Shown here one piece after another: positions 1 to 6,234 of a stretch of DNA of 9,702 nt. The notes under the pieces are model-generated. The model was given only the letters and a program-made list of their open reading frames with translations. It ran no database searches and had not been told where the DNA came from. The stretch's first letter is position 1, and every line of letters starts with the position of its first letter. A program made the position numbers and the translations under genes. The stretch spans positions 1 through 9,702 of the forward strand of contig NZ_CAKVMR010000077.1 of the NCBI RefSeq assembly GCF_934772795.1. The letters are read 5' to 3'. This stretch comes from an uncultured Holdemanella sp. GTDB lineage: Bacteria; Bacillota_I; Bacilli_A; Erysipelotrichales; Erysipelotrichaceae.

Positions 1-8
1 AAATGAAA

Positions 9-54
9 AAGATTAGCCAATTTGGATCCACCAACAAGGCTAATCTTCTTTTAT
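9..54. terminator. Terminator-like hairpin upstream of the first gene
   Basis: A perfect 10-bp stem (9-18 with 38-47) encloses a 19-nt loop that contains a second small TTGG/CCAA pairing (22-25 with 31-34). A T-rich run (CTTCTTTTATTA) follows on the + strand. On the - strand the stem is followed by TTTTTCATTT, so it could also work in that direction. It most likely ends a gene lying to the left of the window. Only about 16 nt separate it from the nearest ATG of the next gene, so that gene is either read by read-through or has a promoter overlapping this hairpin. Confidence 0.7.
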
Positions 55-63
55 TATCTTTTC

Positions 64-131
64 ATGAATAATTCAGGGAAATTAAGAAAAATGCACATAA
101 AAATGTAAAAACTCATTATGCGACTTATTTA
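64..131 (+). other. Out-of-frame 5' end of the DUF975/CmpB gene (probable 1-nt frameshift)
   Basis: The frame of the downstream membrane protein stays open upstream of its GTG at 132, back to a TAA at 69-71. It encodes a basic stretch reading FREIKKNAHKNVKTHY, which looks like a normal cytoplasmic N-terminus leading into the first membrane helix. There is no start codon in that frame. An ATG at 64 lies one frame away and stops at 106-108. Restoring one T at the TT of 72-73 would give M-N-N-F-R-E-I-K-K joined directly to the rest; restoring one A in the A run at 87-91 would also fuse the frames. I infer that one base is missing, by mutation or sequencing error. No Shine-Dalgarno sequence is visible before either candidate start. 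Confidence 0.6.
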
Positions 132-1736
132 GTGCTATGTCTTGCGGCAGTAATTATGGGAAGTGAATTCAGTTCTACTTTATCTCTTTTAAAACAAGAT
201 AATGCCAAAAGTGTTTCAGGCTTATTGATGCACTCTTCTTTTGTGAAGTCCATGACATTTTTATTTCCTGAAGGTGTTTTTGGTACGAGTAATGGTGTAT
301 TTGCGCATGTGGTAAATGGAATTACTTCGGGATCTTTTGTGAAGACACTGTTTTTAGGATTATCAACCATAGTTCATTCTAAAGATATTGCGAGTATTTG
401 TTTTGTCGTGATGGGTTTATGTATATCCGTGCTCTATAGAGTATATATTGTCAATGTATTGCCAGTTATTAATCGTAGACTGTTTTTAGAAGGAAGAGTC
501 TATGCCAAGCTGCCACTTGATCGATTGGTTTATTTAATGCGTATTCGTAAACAGATGCATGTTGCGTTTGTGAAGTTAGTGAAATCAATCATTATGACAG
601 TTATGAATTTGACTGTTATAGGAGGCATTTACTTTTACTATGTATATTTTTTAGTGGATTATATTTTGGCAGAGAATCCAACAATATCTTTAAAAGATGC
701 ATTTTCTCTATCTCGTAATATGATGAAGGGGCACAAGTTTGAATGTTTTAAGTGGCAATTATCTATGGCCGGATGGTACATTCTCGATGTTTGTACATTT
801 GGAATTAGCGCTATATTCTATTCGAATATGTATCGTATGTCAGTGATGTGTGAATTTTATACATTAAGAAGAAAAGAATTTCATAGTGCCATATTAAATG
901 ATACGTATTTATTTGAAAAACCAAGTAGTGCTTTGATGCGAAATACATATTCTGATGTCATTTCAGCATTAAATGCGAAGAATCCAATAGAAAATGCGTA
1001 TACGGGCGTTAAAAAATTCTTGTGTGATAATTTTGGAATCATCTTTCATTTGAGTTCAAAAGAAAAACAATATGAAAGATATACCTATAATAAAATGGAA
1101 GCTGAAACGATGATTACCGAAGTGTATTTATTATGTTATCCTGTAAGGTTGTCGCCAATTGAAGAAGAGTATAAGAAATCGAATCTTCGTGTGTTGCATC
1201 CAAATCGAAATTACACATTAACATCTATTTTAGTATGTTTCTTCTTTATGTGTTTTGTCGGATGGATCTGGGAAGTCAGTCTTTCAATGATCAGCTATGG
1301 AAAATTTGTGAATCGTGGTGTTTTACATGGTCCATGGATTCCTATTTATGGTTTTGGCTGTGTTTTGATTTTACTTTTATTAAAACGATTTAGAATGCGA
1401 CCCAAAGTTGAATTTAGTATGGCCGTACTTTTGTGCGGATGTATTGAATATTTCACAGGATTCTTTTTAGAACTTACGCATAATGGTCAGAAATGGTGGG
1501 ATTATACAGGCTACTTCTTAAATCTTCATGGAAGAATTTGTGCGGAAGGCTTATTAGTGTTTGGCATTGGTGGCATGGCATTCGTCTATGTGGTTGCGCC
1601 ATTAATTGACAACTGGGTAAAGGAACACTTGAATAAAAAATTATCGGCTGCATGTTTAGTTTTACTTCTTTTATTTGGTGGGGATGTGATTTATTCGCAT
1701 TTTGAACCTAATGTAGGAGAGGGTGTGACAAGATGA
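132..1736 (+). CDS. Polytopic membrane protein, DUF975-like N-terminal half plus CmpB-type 'putative ABC transporter type IV' C-terminal half
   Basis: The function is unknown. The in-frame GTG at 132 gives 534 residues, but the gene probably began near 64 (see the entry for that stretch). The N-terminal half has hydrophobic segments near 1-17, 86-112, 152-179 and 211-238. Its DAFSLSRNMMKGHK stretch (189-202) followed by a GWYILDVCTFGI helix is typical of DUF975 proteins. After a soluble linker (about 245-358), the C-terminal half carries the PF06541 (ABC_trans_CmpB) hallmarks: GWIWE (377-381), NRGVLHGPWIPIYGFG (394-409), a CIEYFTG...LE helix (437-447), WWDY (455-458) and NLHGRIC (464-470). 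A last hydrophobic helix lies at 504-521. Despite the Pfam name, no ATPase or transport activity is evident here. The stop overlaps the next start (ATGA at 1733), so it is probably cotranslated with the TraX-like gene. The family calls are by eye; domain identity is fairly sure and function is not. Confidence 0.8.
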   Translation: MLCLAAVIMGSEFSSTLSLLKQDNAKSVSGLLMHSSFVKSMTFLFPEGVFGTSNGVFAHVVNGITSGSFVKTLFLGLSTIVHSKDIASICFVVMGLCISVLYRVYIVNVLPVINRRLFLEGRVYAKLPLDRLVYLMRIRKQMHVAFVKLVKSIIMTVMNLTVIGGIYFYYVYFLVDYILAENPTISLKDAFSLSRNMMKGHKFECFKWQLSMAGWYILDVCTFGISAIFYSNMYRMSVMCEFYTLRRKEFHSAILNDTYLFEKPSSALMRNTYSDVISALNAKNPIENAYTGVKKFLCDNFGIIFHLSSKEKQYERYTYNKMEAETMITEVYLLCYPVRLSPIEEEYKKSNLRVLHPNRNYTLTSILVCFFFMCFVGWIWEVSLSMISYGKFVNRGVLHGPWIPIYGFGCVLILLLLKRFRMRPKVEFSMAVLLCGCIEYFTGFFLELTHNGQKWWDYTGYFLNLHGRICAEGLLVFGIGGMAFVYVVAPLIDNWVKEHLNKKLSAACLVLLLLFGGDVIYSHFEPNVGEGVTR

Positions 1737-2443
1737 TAAAAAAGTTAAATGGAAATCAAATCAAGATGATTGCGATTATTGCGATGTTTATGGATCATTT
1801 CGCAACTACGTTGTATCCAAATTATGAAAAATTCTGGTGGCTTTTATTGATTCATTTGATCGGACGAGTAGCTGCTCCTATTATGTGGTTTATGGTAGTG
1901 GAAGGCTATACGCATACGCACAGTTTAAAGAAATATTTAGAAAGATTATTTGTCTTTTCAATCATAGCTCACTTTGCGTATAACTTCTGTTTTGGCATAT
2001 CTTTGATTCCCTTAAAAGATTCTGTGTTAAATCAGACAAGCATTATTTGGCCACTCTTCTTATCTGTGATTGGCTTATGGGTAGAAGATCAAGATTGGAA
2101 AGATGCAAAGAAGATAGGTTGTATTCTAATTCTATGTTTATTGGCATTTCCAAGTGATTGGTCTTGTTTTCCCGTTCTTTGTACAAACCATATTTATAAA
2201 AATCAAGGCAATTTAAAAAAACAAGTCTTAGGTATGGCTCTATATATTTCTATGTATGTTCTTGTTTATTGTTTATGCATAGATGTAGTATATGGTTTAT
2301 TACAGTTTGGGATTATTTTAGTATATCCAATTATGTCTTTATATGATGGAACAAGAGGAAAGAGCACATTTATGAAGTGGTTCTTTTATTGGTTTTATGT
2401 GGGACATTTGGTTTTGTGCGGATTGATTCGTGTAATGATGTAG
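1733..2443 (+). CDS. TraX family membrane protein
   Basis: This 236-aa protein is almost entirely membrane helices. The TraX (PF05857) pattern is clear: QIKMIAIIAMFMDH at 9-22 with the D21-H22 pair, GRVAAPIMWFMVVEGY at 44-59, and the C-terminal LYDGTRG (203-209) followed by an aromatic helix FFYWFYVGH ending at His225. F-plasmid TraX is needed for N-terminal acetylation of F-pilin, and the family resembles integral-membrane acyltransferases. Chromosomal copies in Bacillota have no proven substrate. There are no conjugation genes nearby, so a role in pilin modification is unlikely; acylation of a cell-surface molecule is a guess from the fold. The ATG at 1733 overlaps the previous stop by 4 nt and is preceded by a GGAGAGG ribosome-binding site. 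Confidence 0.9.
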   Translation: MIKKLNGNQIKMIAIIAMFMDHFATTLYPNYEKFWWLLLIHLIGRVAAPIMWFMVVEGYTHTHSLKKYLERLFVFSIIAHFAYNFCFGISLIPLKDSVLNQTSIIWPLFLSVIGLWVEDQDWKDAKKIGCILILCLLAFPSDWSCFPVLCTNHIYKNQGNLKKQVLGMALYISMYVLVYCLCIDVVYGLLQFGIILVYPIMSLYDGTRGKSTFMKWFFYWFYVGHLVLCGLIRVMM

Positions 2444-2456
2444 AGGTAAAGAATGT

Positions 2457-3035
2457 ATGAGTAGAAAAGTACGTAGAGTGCCAGTCATTCTTGATGCAGG
2501 AGAAATTAAAAATTTGCCACAGGAAGATATACGAATGATTTTAAGAGGGGCAGATGAATTGATTTCGACAGGTGGAAGAAGCATGTTGGCTAAAATATTA
2601 AAAGGTTCAAAGGATAAAAAGATATTTGAACATAAACTAAATGAATGTCCTGCTTATGGATATTATCAGGATATGAAGTTGGATGATATCGCAAAATGCA
2701 TTGATTGGATGATCAAGGAAGATTATCTCAGAATTGAGTATGATTATCGTCTACCTTTATTGGTGTTTTCAGATAAAGGATGGCAAATAGAAAAAGAAAC
2801 ATTTGCCCAAGAACTTTATCAGAGAATATGCTTAGATGTAGAAGAAAAAAAGGCTTGTGTCCTATTTGAGATGAAAGAAGTAAATAGACAGGTTGTCATG
2901 CGTGTACTTGATAAAATCGAGAAAGATGGAACTGATGAATTTCTACCTTACTTAGAAGCATGGAAGATGATGGAAGTGAAAAAAGTTGCGGCAAGAATTG
3001 CAGAAGTAGAAAATAAGATAAGCAAGAATTTATAG
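2457..3035 (+). CDS. RQC-minor-1 type DNA-binding protein (stand-alone RecQ C-terminal winged helix)
   Basis: This 192-aa soluble protein opens with MSRKVRRVP, an N-terminus I associate with the RQC-minor-1 family. Residues about 23-108 resemble the RQC winged helix of RecQ helicases: IRMILRGADELI, then GGRSMLAKILKGSKDKKI (39-56, the helix-loop that contacts DNA in RecQ), then YGYYQDMKLDDIAKCIDWMI, and a beta-wing ending LPLLVFSDKG. The helicase core and zinc domain of RecQ are absent, so it cannot unwind DNA by itself. The charged helical C-terminal part (about 125-192) has no fold I recognise. By analogy it should bind DNA or structured nucleic acid ends; the target is unknown. The start at 2457 has AGAGGT 9 nt upstream; an ATG at 2453 is out of frame and stops after three codons. 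Only 13 nt separate it from the TraX-like gene, which suggests one transcript. Confidence 0.8.
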   Translation: MSRKVRRVPVILDAGEIKNLPQEDIRMILRGADELISTGGRSMLAKILKGSKDKKIFEHKLNECPAYGYYQDMKLDDIAKCIDWMIKEDYLRIEYDYRLPLLVFSDKGWQIEKETFAQELYQRICLDVEEKKACVLFEMKEVNRQVVMRVLDKIEKDGTDEFLPYLEAWKMMEVKKVAARIAEVENKISKNL

Positions 3036-3043
3036 AGGTGAAT

Positions 3044-3580
3044 ATGAAAATATTAATATTTGGGATGGGTAACATTGGAAAGACAACTATTGGTGAATTG
3101 TTGGCAAAGAAAATAGGGTACGATTTTATCGATATGGATACGAAAATCAAAGAAAAGTATGGAACAATGCTTGGTTTTCAAAATGAATATAATGATCAAT
3201 ATGAACGTGATGAAATACGTGCAGAAATGATTTCTTCTTGGATCAAAGAAAAGGAAAATGTTGTCATCGCATTAAGTCCTATCGCATATTTGGATGCGTA
3301 TGAAGACTTCTTTGAAGATTCAGATATTATTTGTTTCGACTTAACAGATCGAGCAGAAAATATTTTTAAACGCTTGGTGTTTACTGATGATAATGATAAT
3401 CTTTTGCACATTCCTCGATCGTATTTAGATAAGCATAAGGCGTATTATATGCGTGAAATACAGGCGGATCTTAATTATTTCCATACTTTGTATGCATCAA
3501 AAATGGATTCGATTTCGATGGATGGTAAAAGTTTAGATGAAATTGTTGAGGATATATGCAAGAAATATAAATTAGTCTAA
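3044..3580 (+). CDS. Shikimate-kinase-like P-loop kinase of unknown substrate
   Basis: This is a 178-aa P-loop NTPase. Walker A is GMGNIGKTT (residues 7-15), followed after a helix by YDFIDMDTKI (26-35), equivalent to the FIDSD motif of shikimate kinase. A basic, tyrosine-rich segment resembling a kinase lid follows (RLVF...IPRSYLDKHKAYYMREIQ, about 108-138). The Gly-Gly-Gly shikimate-binding motif is missing; its place reads ALSPIAYLD. The Arg before it is only loosely matched by YERDEIR. There are no aromatic-pathway genes around it. I therefore infer an ATP-dependent small-molecule kinase with a different substrate. GTG at 3038 is in frame, but GAGGTG there is the ribosome-binding site for ATG 3044, so I chose 3044. 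It starts 8 nt after the RQC gene and is the last gene of that cluster. Confidence 0.75.
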   Translation: MKILIFGMGNIGKTTIGELLAKKIGYDFIDMDTKIKEKYGTMLGFQNEYNDQYERDEIRAEMISSWIKEKENVVIALSPIAYLDAYEDFFEDSDIICFDLTDRAENIFKRLVFTDDNDNLLHIPRSYLDKHKAYYMREIQADLNYFHTLYASKMDSISMDGKSLDEIVEDICKKYKLV

Positions 3581-3585
3581 GATTG

Positions 3586-3594
3586 TGATATAAT
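3586..3594 (+). promoter_or_regulatory. Extended -10 promoter for the thiamine operon
   Basis: TGATATAAT matches the extended -10 consensus (TGnTATAAT) exactly. No good -35 box lies 16-18 nt upstream, which is common for extended -10 promoters. The predicted start of transcription is near 3601, about 15 nt before the riboswitch P1 stem. The promoter begins only 6 nt after the stop codon of the kinase gene, so the thiamine operon starts independently of the upstream cluster. No terminator separates the two, so some read-through is possible. Confidence 0.7.
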
Positions 3595-3613
3595 CAATGG
3601 GCAAGTAAAAACA

Positions 3614-3690
3614 TACATGACAGGGGTGCAAATGCTGAGAAAAACCCTTATTACCTGATCTGGTTAATTCTAGCGTAGGGAGTCATATCG
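3614..3690 (+). promoter_or_regulatory. TPP riboswitch (THI element) aptamer
   Basis: The classic THI-box blocks occur in order: GGGGTGC (3623-3629), CTGAGA (3635-3640), ACCC (3643-3646), ACCTGATCTGG (3653-3663), TAATTCTAGCGTAGGGA (3665-3681). P1 is formed by ATGAC (3617-3621) with GTCAT (3682-3686). Thiamine pyrophosphate binding stabilises P1 and reduces expression of the downstream operon in this class. The position, directly after a promoter and before thiXYZ-type genes, fits thiamine-repressed transport. Confidence 0.97.
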
Positions 3691-3702
3691 ATTGATAGTG
3701 GC
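3682..3702 (+). promoter_or_regulatory. Antiterminator helix of the TPP riboswitch
   Basis: GTCATATC (3682-3689) can pair with GATAGTGGC (3694-3702) around a GATT loop, giving 8 pairs (one of them T-G) with one bulged G at 3698. This helix uses the 3' strand of P1 and also takes the first three bases of the terminator stem. It therefore cannot coexist with either one. Without TPP it should form and permit transcription. This is drawn by hand, without an energy calculation. Confidence 0.65.
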
Positions 3703-3721
3703 ACTCTAGGGTGCCTTTTTT
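3700..3721 (+). terminator. Riboswitch-controlled intrinsic terminator
   Basis: GGCACT (3700-3705) pairs with GGTGCC (3710-3715), with one T-G pair and a short CTAG loop. Six T residues (3716-3721) follow. It lies 19 nt before the ATG of the permease gene, as expected for attenuation by the TPP riboswitch in its ligand-bound state. Confidence 0.9.
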
Positions 3722-3740
3722 GTTTGGAAAGGAGGCAATA

Positions 3741-4502
3741 ATGAGAAAAAATCGTAGAATTGTCATGCCATTGCTTGTGTTTATTCTAGTGATTGGTGGC
3801 TGGGAATTATATGTACGTGTATTTGATATTTCACTTTATATTTTGCCAAGTCCATCAAAAATCATCAGTGCGCTTATTGAAAATTTTGATATTCTAATGC
3901 AACATTCGCTTGTTACGTTGGAAGAATCCATCTTAGGATTATTGATTAGTACTTTCTTTGCGATACTTATTTCAATTTGTATGGATCTATCGAAAACATT
4001 TAAGACAAGTATTTATCCATATTTGATTGTCACACAAACCGTTCCCATCATGGTTTTAGGACCGTTATTTTCAATTTGGTTTGGCTTTGATTTGTTGCCA
4101 AAAGTCTTAATTGTCATATTTATGTGTTTTTTCCCTATTGCGATATCCTTTACGGATGCTTTGTCACAAGTGAGTGAAAAAGAAATTAATTTATTGAGAA
4201 GTTTTGGGGCCAATCTATTTCAAATCTATAAAATTGTAAAAATTCCATCTGGTGCCATAGGCTTATTCTCTGGATTAAAGGTAGCGGCAACCTATTGTGT
4301 GGGTGGAGCTATTGTAGGAGAGTGGCTTTCAAGTAGAGCAGGACTTGGTTACTATATGCTTCGTGTAAAAAACGGGTATATGTTAGATAAAGTTTTTGCG
4401 TGTGTACTAATGATTATATTTTGGAGCATCCTATTGAATTTAGGGGTGTCTTTATTGGAAAAGATATTGTTTCCACATTTACGAAAAGGAGAAAGAAAAT
4501 GA
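3741..4502 (+). CDS. thiX: Thiamine-precursor (pyrimidine) ABC transporter permease ThiX
   Basis: This 253-aa inner-membrane permease belongs to the SsuC/TauC/ThiX group (BPD_transp_1). It has a short basic N-terminus, a first helix (7-27), the LPSPSKII motif (35-42), then about five more helices. The cytoplasmic coupling loop toward the ATPase reads LLRSFGANLFQIYKIVKIP (151-169), the EAA-type motif. In studied ThiXYZ systems the complex imports N-formyl-4-amino-5-aminomethyl-2-methylpyrimidine, a thiamine breakdown product; here the substrate is inferred from the TPP riboswitch and the ThiY-type partner. ATG 3741 is chosen because AAAGGAGG sits just upstream; the longer open frame from 3711 would begin inside the terminator stem. 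Its stop overlaps the next start (ATGA at 4499). Confidence 0.92.
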   Translation: MRKNRRIVMPLLVFILVIGGWELYVRVFDISLYILPSPSKIISALIENFDILMQHSLVTLEESILGLLISTFFAILISICMDLSKTFKTSIYPYLIVTQTVPIMVLGPLFSIWFGFDLLPKVLIVIFMCFFPIAISFTDALSQVSEKEINLLRSFGANLFQIYKIVKIPSGAIGLFSGLKVAATYCVGGAIVGEWLSSRAGLGYYMLRVKNGYMLDKVFACVLMIIFWSILLNLGVSLLEKILFPHLRKGERK

Positions 4503-5500
4503 AGATTTTAAAGGCTATGTGTGCAGCTGCTGTTGCGTTAAGTTTAGTTGGCTGTGCTCAAACATCGGATTCTGATAAAAAAGAATTGACAAAGGTTACA
4601 TTGATGTTGGATTATACGCCAAACACAAACCACACTGGTTTCTATGTAGCTAAAAACAAAGGATATTATAAAGATGCTGGTTTAGATGTAGATATCATTG
4701 AACCAGGTGACAATGCGACAACTTCAATGGTAGCGGCAGGAAAAGCTGATTTTGGGGTTTCTTACCAGGAAGATGTTACATATGCCCTAACAAGTGAAGA
4801 TCCACTTCCAATTAAAACAATTGCGACAATTATCCAGCACAATACTTCAGGATTTGTTTCTTTAAAGAGTGCAAACATCAATTCTGTAAAGGATTTTGAA
4901 GGAAAAACATATGCAGGATGGGGAGCACCAAGTGAAGAAGCCGTAATTAAAGCGGTTATGAATGAAGCGGGTGCTGATTTCAGTAAGTTAAACATCGTAG
5001 GATCTGATGGATCTGGTATTGCAGGACTTAGTGATGAAGTTGGTAAAAATAAAGTGAACCTAGGATGGGAATTCTATGGTTGGGCTATTATCAAAGCACT
5101 ACAAGATGGATATGATTTAAACTATATGCCATTAGCGGATTTAGATAGTCGTTTGGATTACTATACTCCAGTGATCATCACCAACAACAAGATGATTAAA
5201 AAGAATTCAGATACAGTTAAAAAATTTATGGAAGCTACTAAAAAAGGATATGAATATGCGATTGATCATCCAAGTAAAGCAGCTGAAATCTTACATGAGG
5301 ATGCATTGTCAGATACAGATTTGAAATTCCTTAAAGAAAGTCAAAAATATTTAAGTAGCCAATATGCGAAAGATGCAGATTCATGGGGTGTTATGAAAGA
5401 TTCTGTATGGGATAATTATACAGATTTTATGTATGAAACAGGATTGATCAGTCAAAAGATTGATGCGAAAGACCAATATACTAACGAGTTTGTGAAATAA
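4499..5500 (+). CDS. thiY: Thiamine-precursor binding lipoprotein ThiY (NMT1/THI5-like)
   Basis: This 333-aa substrate-binding protein carries a lipoprotein signal: a basic start, a hydrophobic stretch 6-17 and lipobox LVGC with Cys19. It should be anchored outside the membrane. The mature domain has NMT1/THI5 family motifs: LDYTPNTNHTGFYVA (37-51), ADFGVSYQED (83-92), the GWGAPSEEAV segment (140-149) and LGWEFYGW (188-195). These are the pyrimidine-binding features shared by ThiY and the fungal HMP-P synthase THI5. The motifs favour a thiamine pyrimidine over the sulfonates bound by SsuA/TauA relatives. ATG 4499 overlaps the permease stop and is preceded by AGGAG (4488-4492). The reading frame is also open upstream from 4400, but that part overlaps thiX and would destroy the signal peptide. 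Confidence 0.93.
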   Translation: MKILKAMCAAAVALSLVGCAQTSDSDKKELTKVTLMLDYTPNTNHTGFYVAKNKGYYKDAGLDVDIIEPGDNATTSMVAAGKADFGVSYQEDVTYALTSEDPLPIKTIATIIQHNTSGFVSLKSANINSVKDFEGKTYAGWGAPSEEAVIKAVMNEAGADFSKLNIVGSDGSGIAGLSDEVGKNKVNLGWEFYGWAIIKALQDGYDLNYMPLADLDSRLDYYTPVIITNNKMIKKNSDTVKKFMEATKKGYEYAIDHPSKAAEILHEDALSDTDLKFLKESQKYLSSQYAKDADSWGVMKDSVWDNYTDFMYETGLISQKIDAKDQYTNEFVK

Positions 5501-6234
5501 TGAAGCTGCAGGTTGAAAAACTAAATCTTGAATTTTCGGGAAAAGAAATATTACACGATATTTCTTTTTCGATTCAAGAAGGAGAATTTGTTTCCATTCT
5601 AGGGCCAAGTGGATGTGGTAAATCAACCATTCTAAATGTATTGGCCGGATTAATTGAAGATCATTCTGGTTCGGTATTTGTGGATGATGAACGGATCACA
5701 GGTATTAGTAGTCATTTTGCGTATATGCCACAAAGTGATTTATTACTGGAATGGAGAACCATTTTAGACAATGTTTGTCTGTATGGCGAAATCAATCATG
5801 ATAAATCAATTAGACAAAGAGCTTTAAAAGAATTTGAAACATTTGGCCTTTCTGGATATGAAAATGCATATCCTTCTAGTCTTTCAGGAGGTATGCGCCA
5901 AAGAGCAGCCTTCTTAAGAACTTCTTTATGTAAGGCGGATATTCTTTTGTTGGATGAACCATTTGGAGCGTTGGACGTTATTACTCGAAATGATATGCAA
6001 GATTGGTTATTAGAATTAAGAAAGAAGTATAATCGTACTACTTTATTAGTTACACATGATATTGATGAAGCTTTATATTTATCGGATCGTATTTTGATTT
6101 TATCGAATAAGCCAAGTCATATCTTGCAGGAAATAGACTTATCTAAAGAAAAGAAATCGAGAGATTGGTTATTTTCACAAAGTGATTTGAAAAAGCAGGT
6201 CTATGAATTGTTGAAGGGTGAAAATCATGCATGA
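5500..6234 (+). CDS. thiZ: Thiamine-precursor ABC transporter ATPase ThiZ
   Basis: This 244-aa cytoplasmic ABC ATPase has all the motifs in order: Walker A GPSGCGKST (35-43), Q-loop Gln78 in YMPQ, signature LSGGMRQR (128-135), Walker B ILLLDE (148-153), D-loop GALD (156-159) and switch His186 in VTHD. It belongs to the SsuB/TauB/ThiZ branch and should power the ThiX permease. The ATG shares its A with the TAA stop of thiY (TAATG). No good Shine-Dalgarno sequence precedes it, so it probably depends on termination-reinitiation from thiY. The C-terminal 40 residues are variable, as in relatives. All catalytic residues are present, so it should be active. Confidence 0.95.
   Translation: MKLQVEKLNLEFSGKEILHDISFSIQEGEFVSILGPSGCGKSTILNVLAGLIEDHSGSVFVDDERITGISSHFAYMPQSDLLLEWRTILDNVCLYGEINHDKSIRQRALKEFETFGLSGYENAYPSSLSGGMRQRAAFLRTSLCKADILLLDEPFGALDVITRNDMQDWLLELRKKYNRTTLLVTHDIDEALYLSDRILILSNKPSHILQEIDLSKEKKSRDWLFSQSDLKKQVYELLKGENHA

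Noticed and set aside
125..370. 81-codon open frame on the - strand
   Set aside because: It overlaps the membrane protein coding frame and has no recognisable motif or ribosome-binding site.
1733..2443. TraX-like gene as a sign of a conjugative element
   Set aside because: No relaxase, pilin, coupling protein, integrase or direct repeats are present, and TraX homologues are common chromosomal genes in Bacillota.
3686..3697. TATC-GATT-GATA near-palindrome as a protein operator
   Set aside because: It is better explained as the tip of the riboswitch antiterminator helix.
3711..3740. Longer start for thiX at 3711
   Set aside because: It would begin inside the riboswitch terminator stem; ATG 3741 follows a strong GGAGG site.
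4400..4498. Longer N-terminus for the ThiY reading frame beginning at 4400
   Set aside because: It overlaps the thiX coding region by about 100 nt and would place a non-signal sequence ahead of a perfect lipoprotein signal; ATG 4499 has its own AGGAG site and an ATGA overlap.
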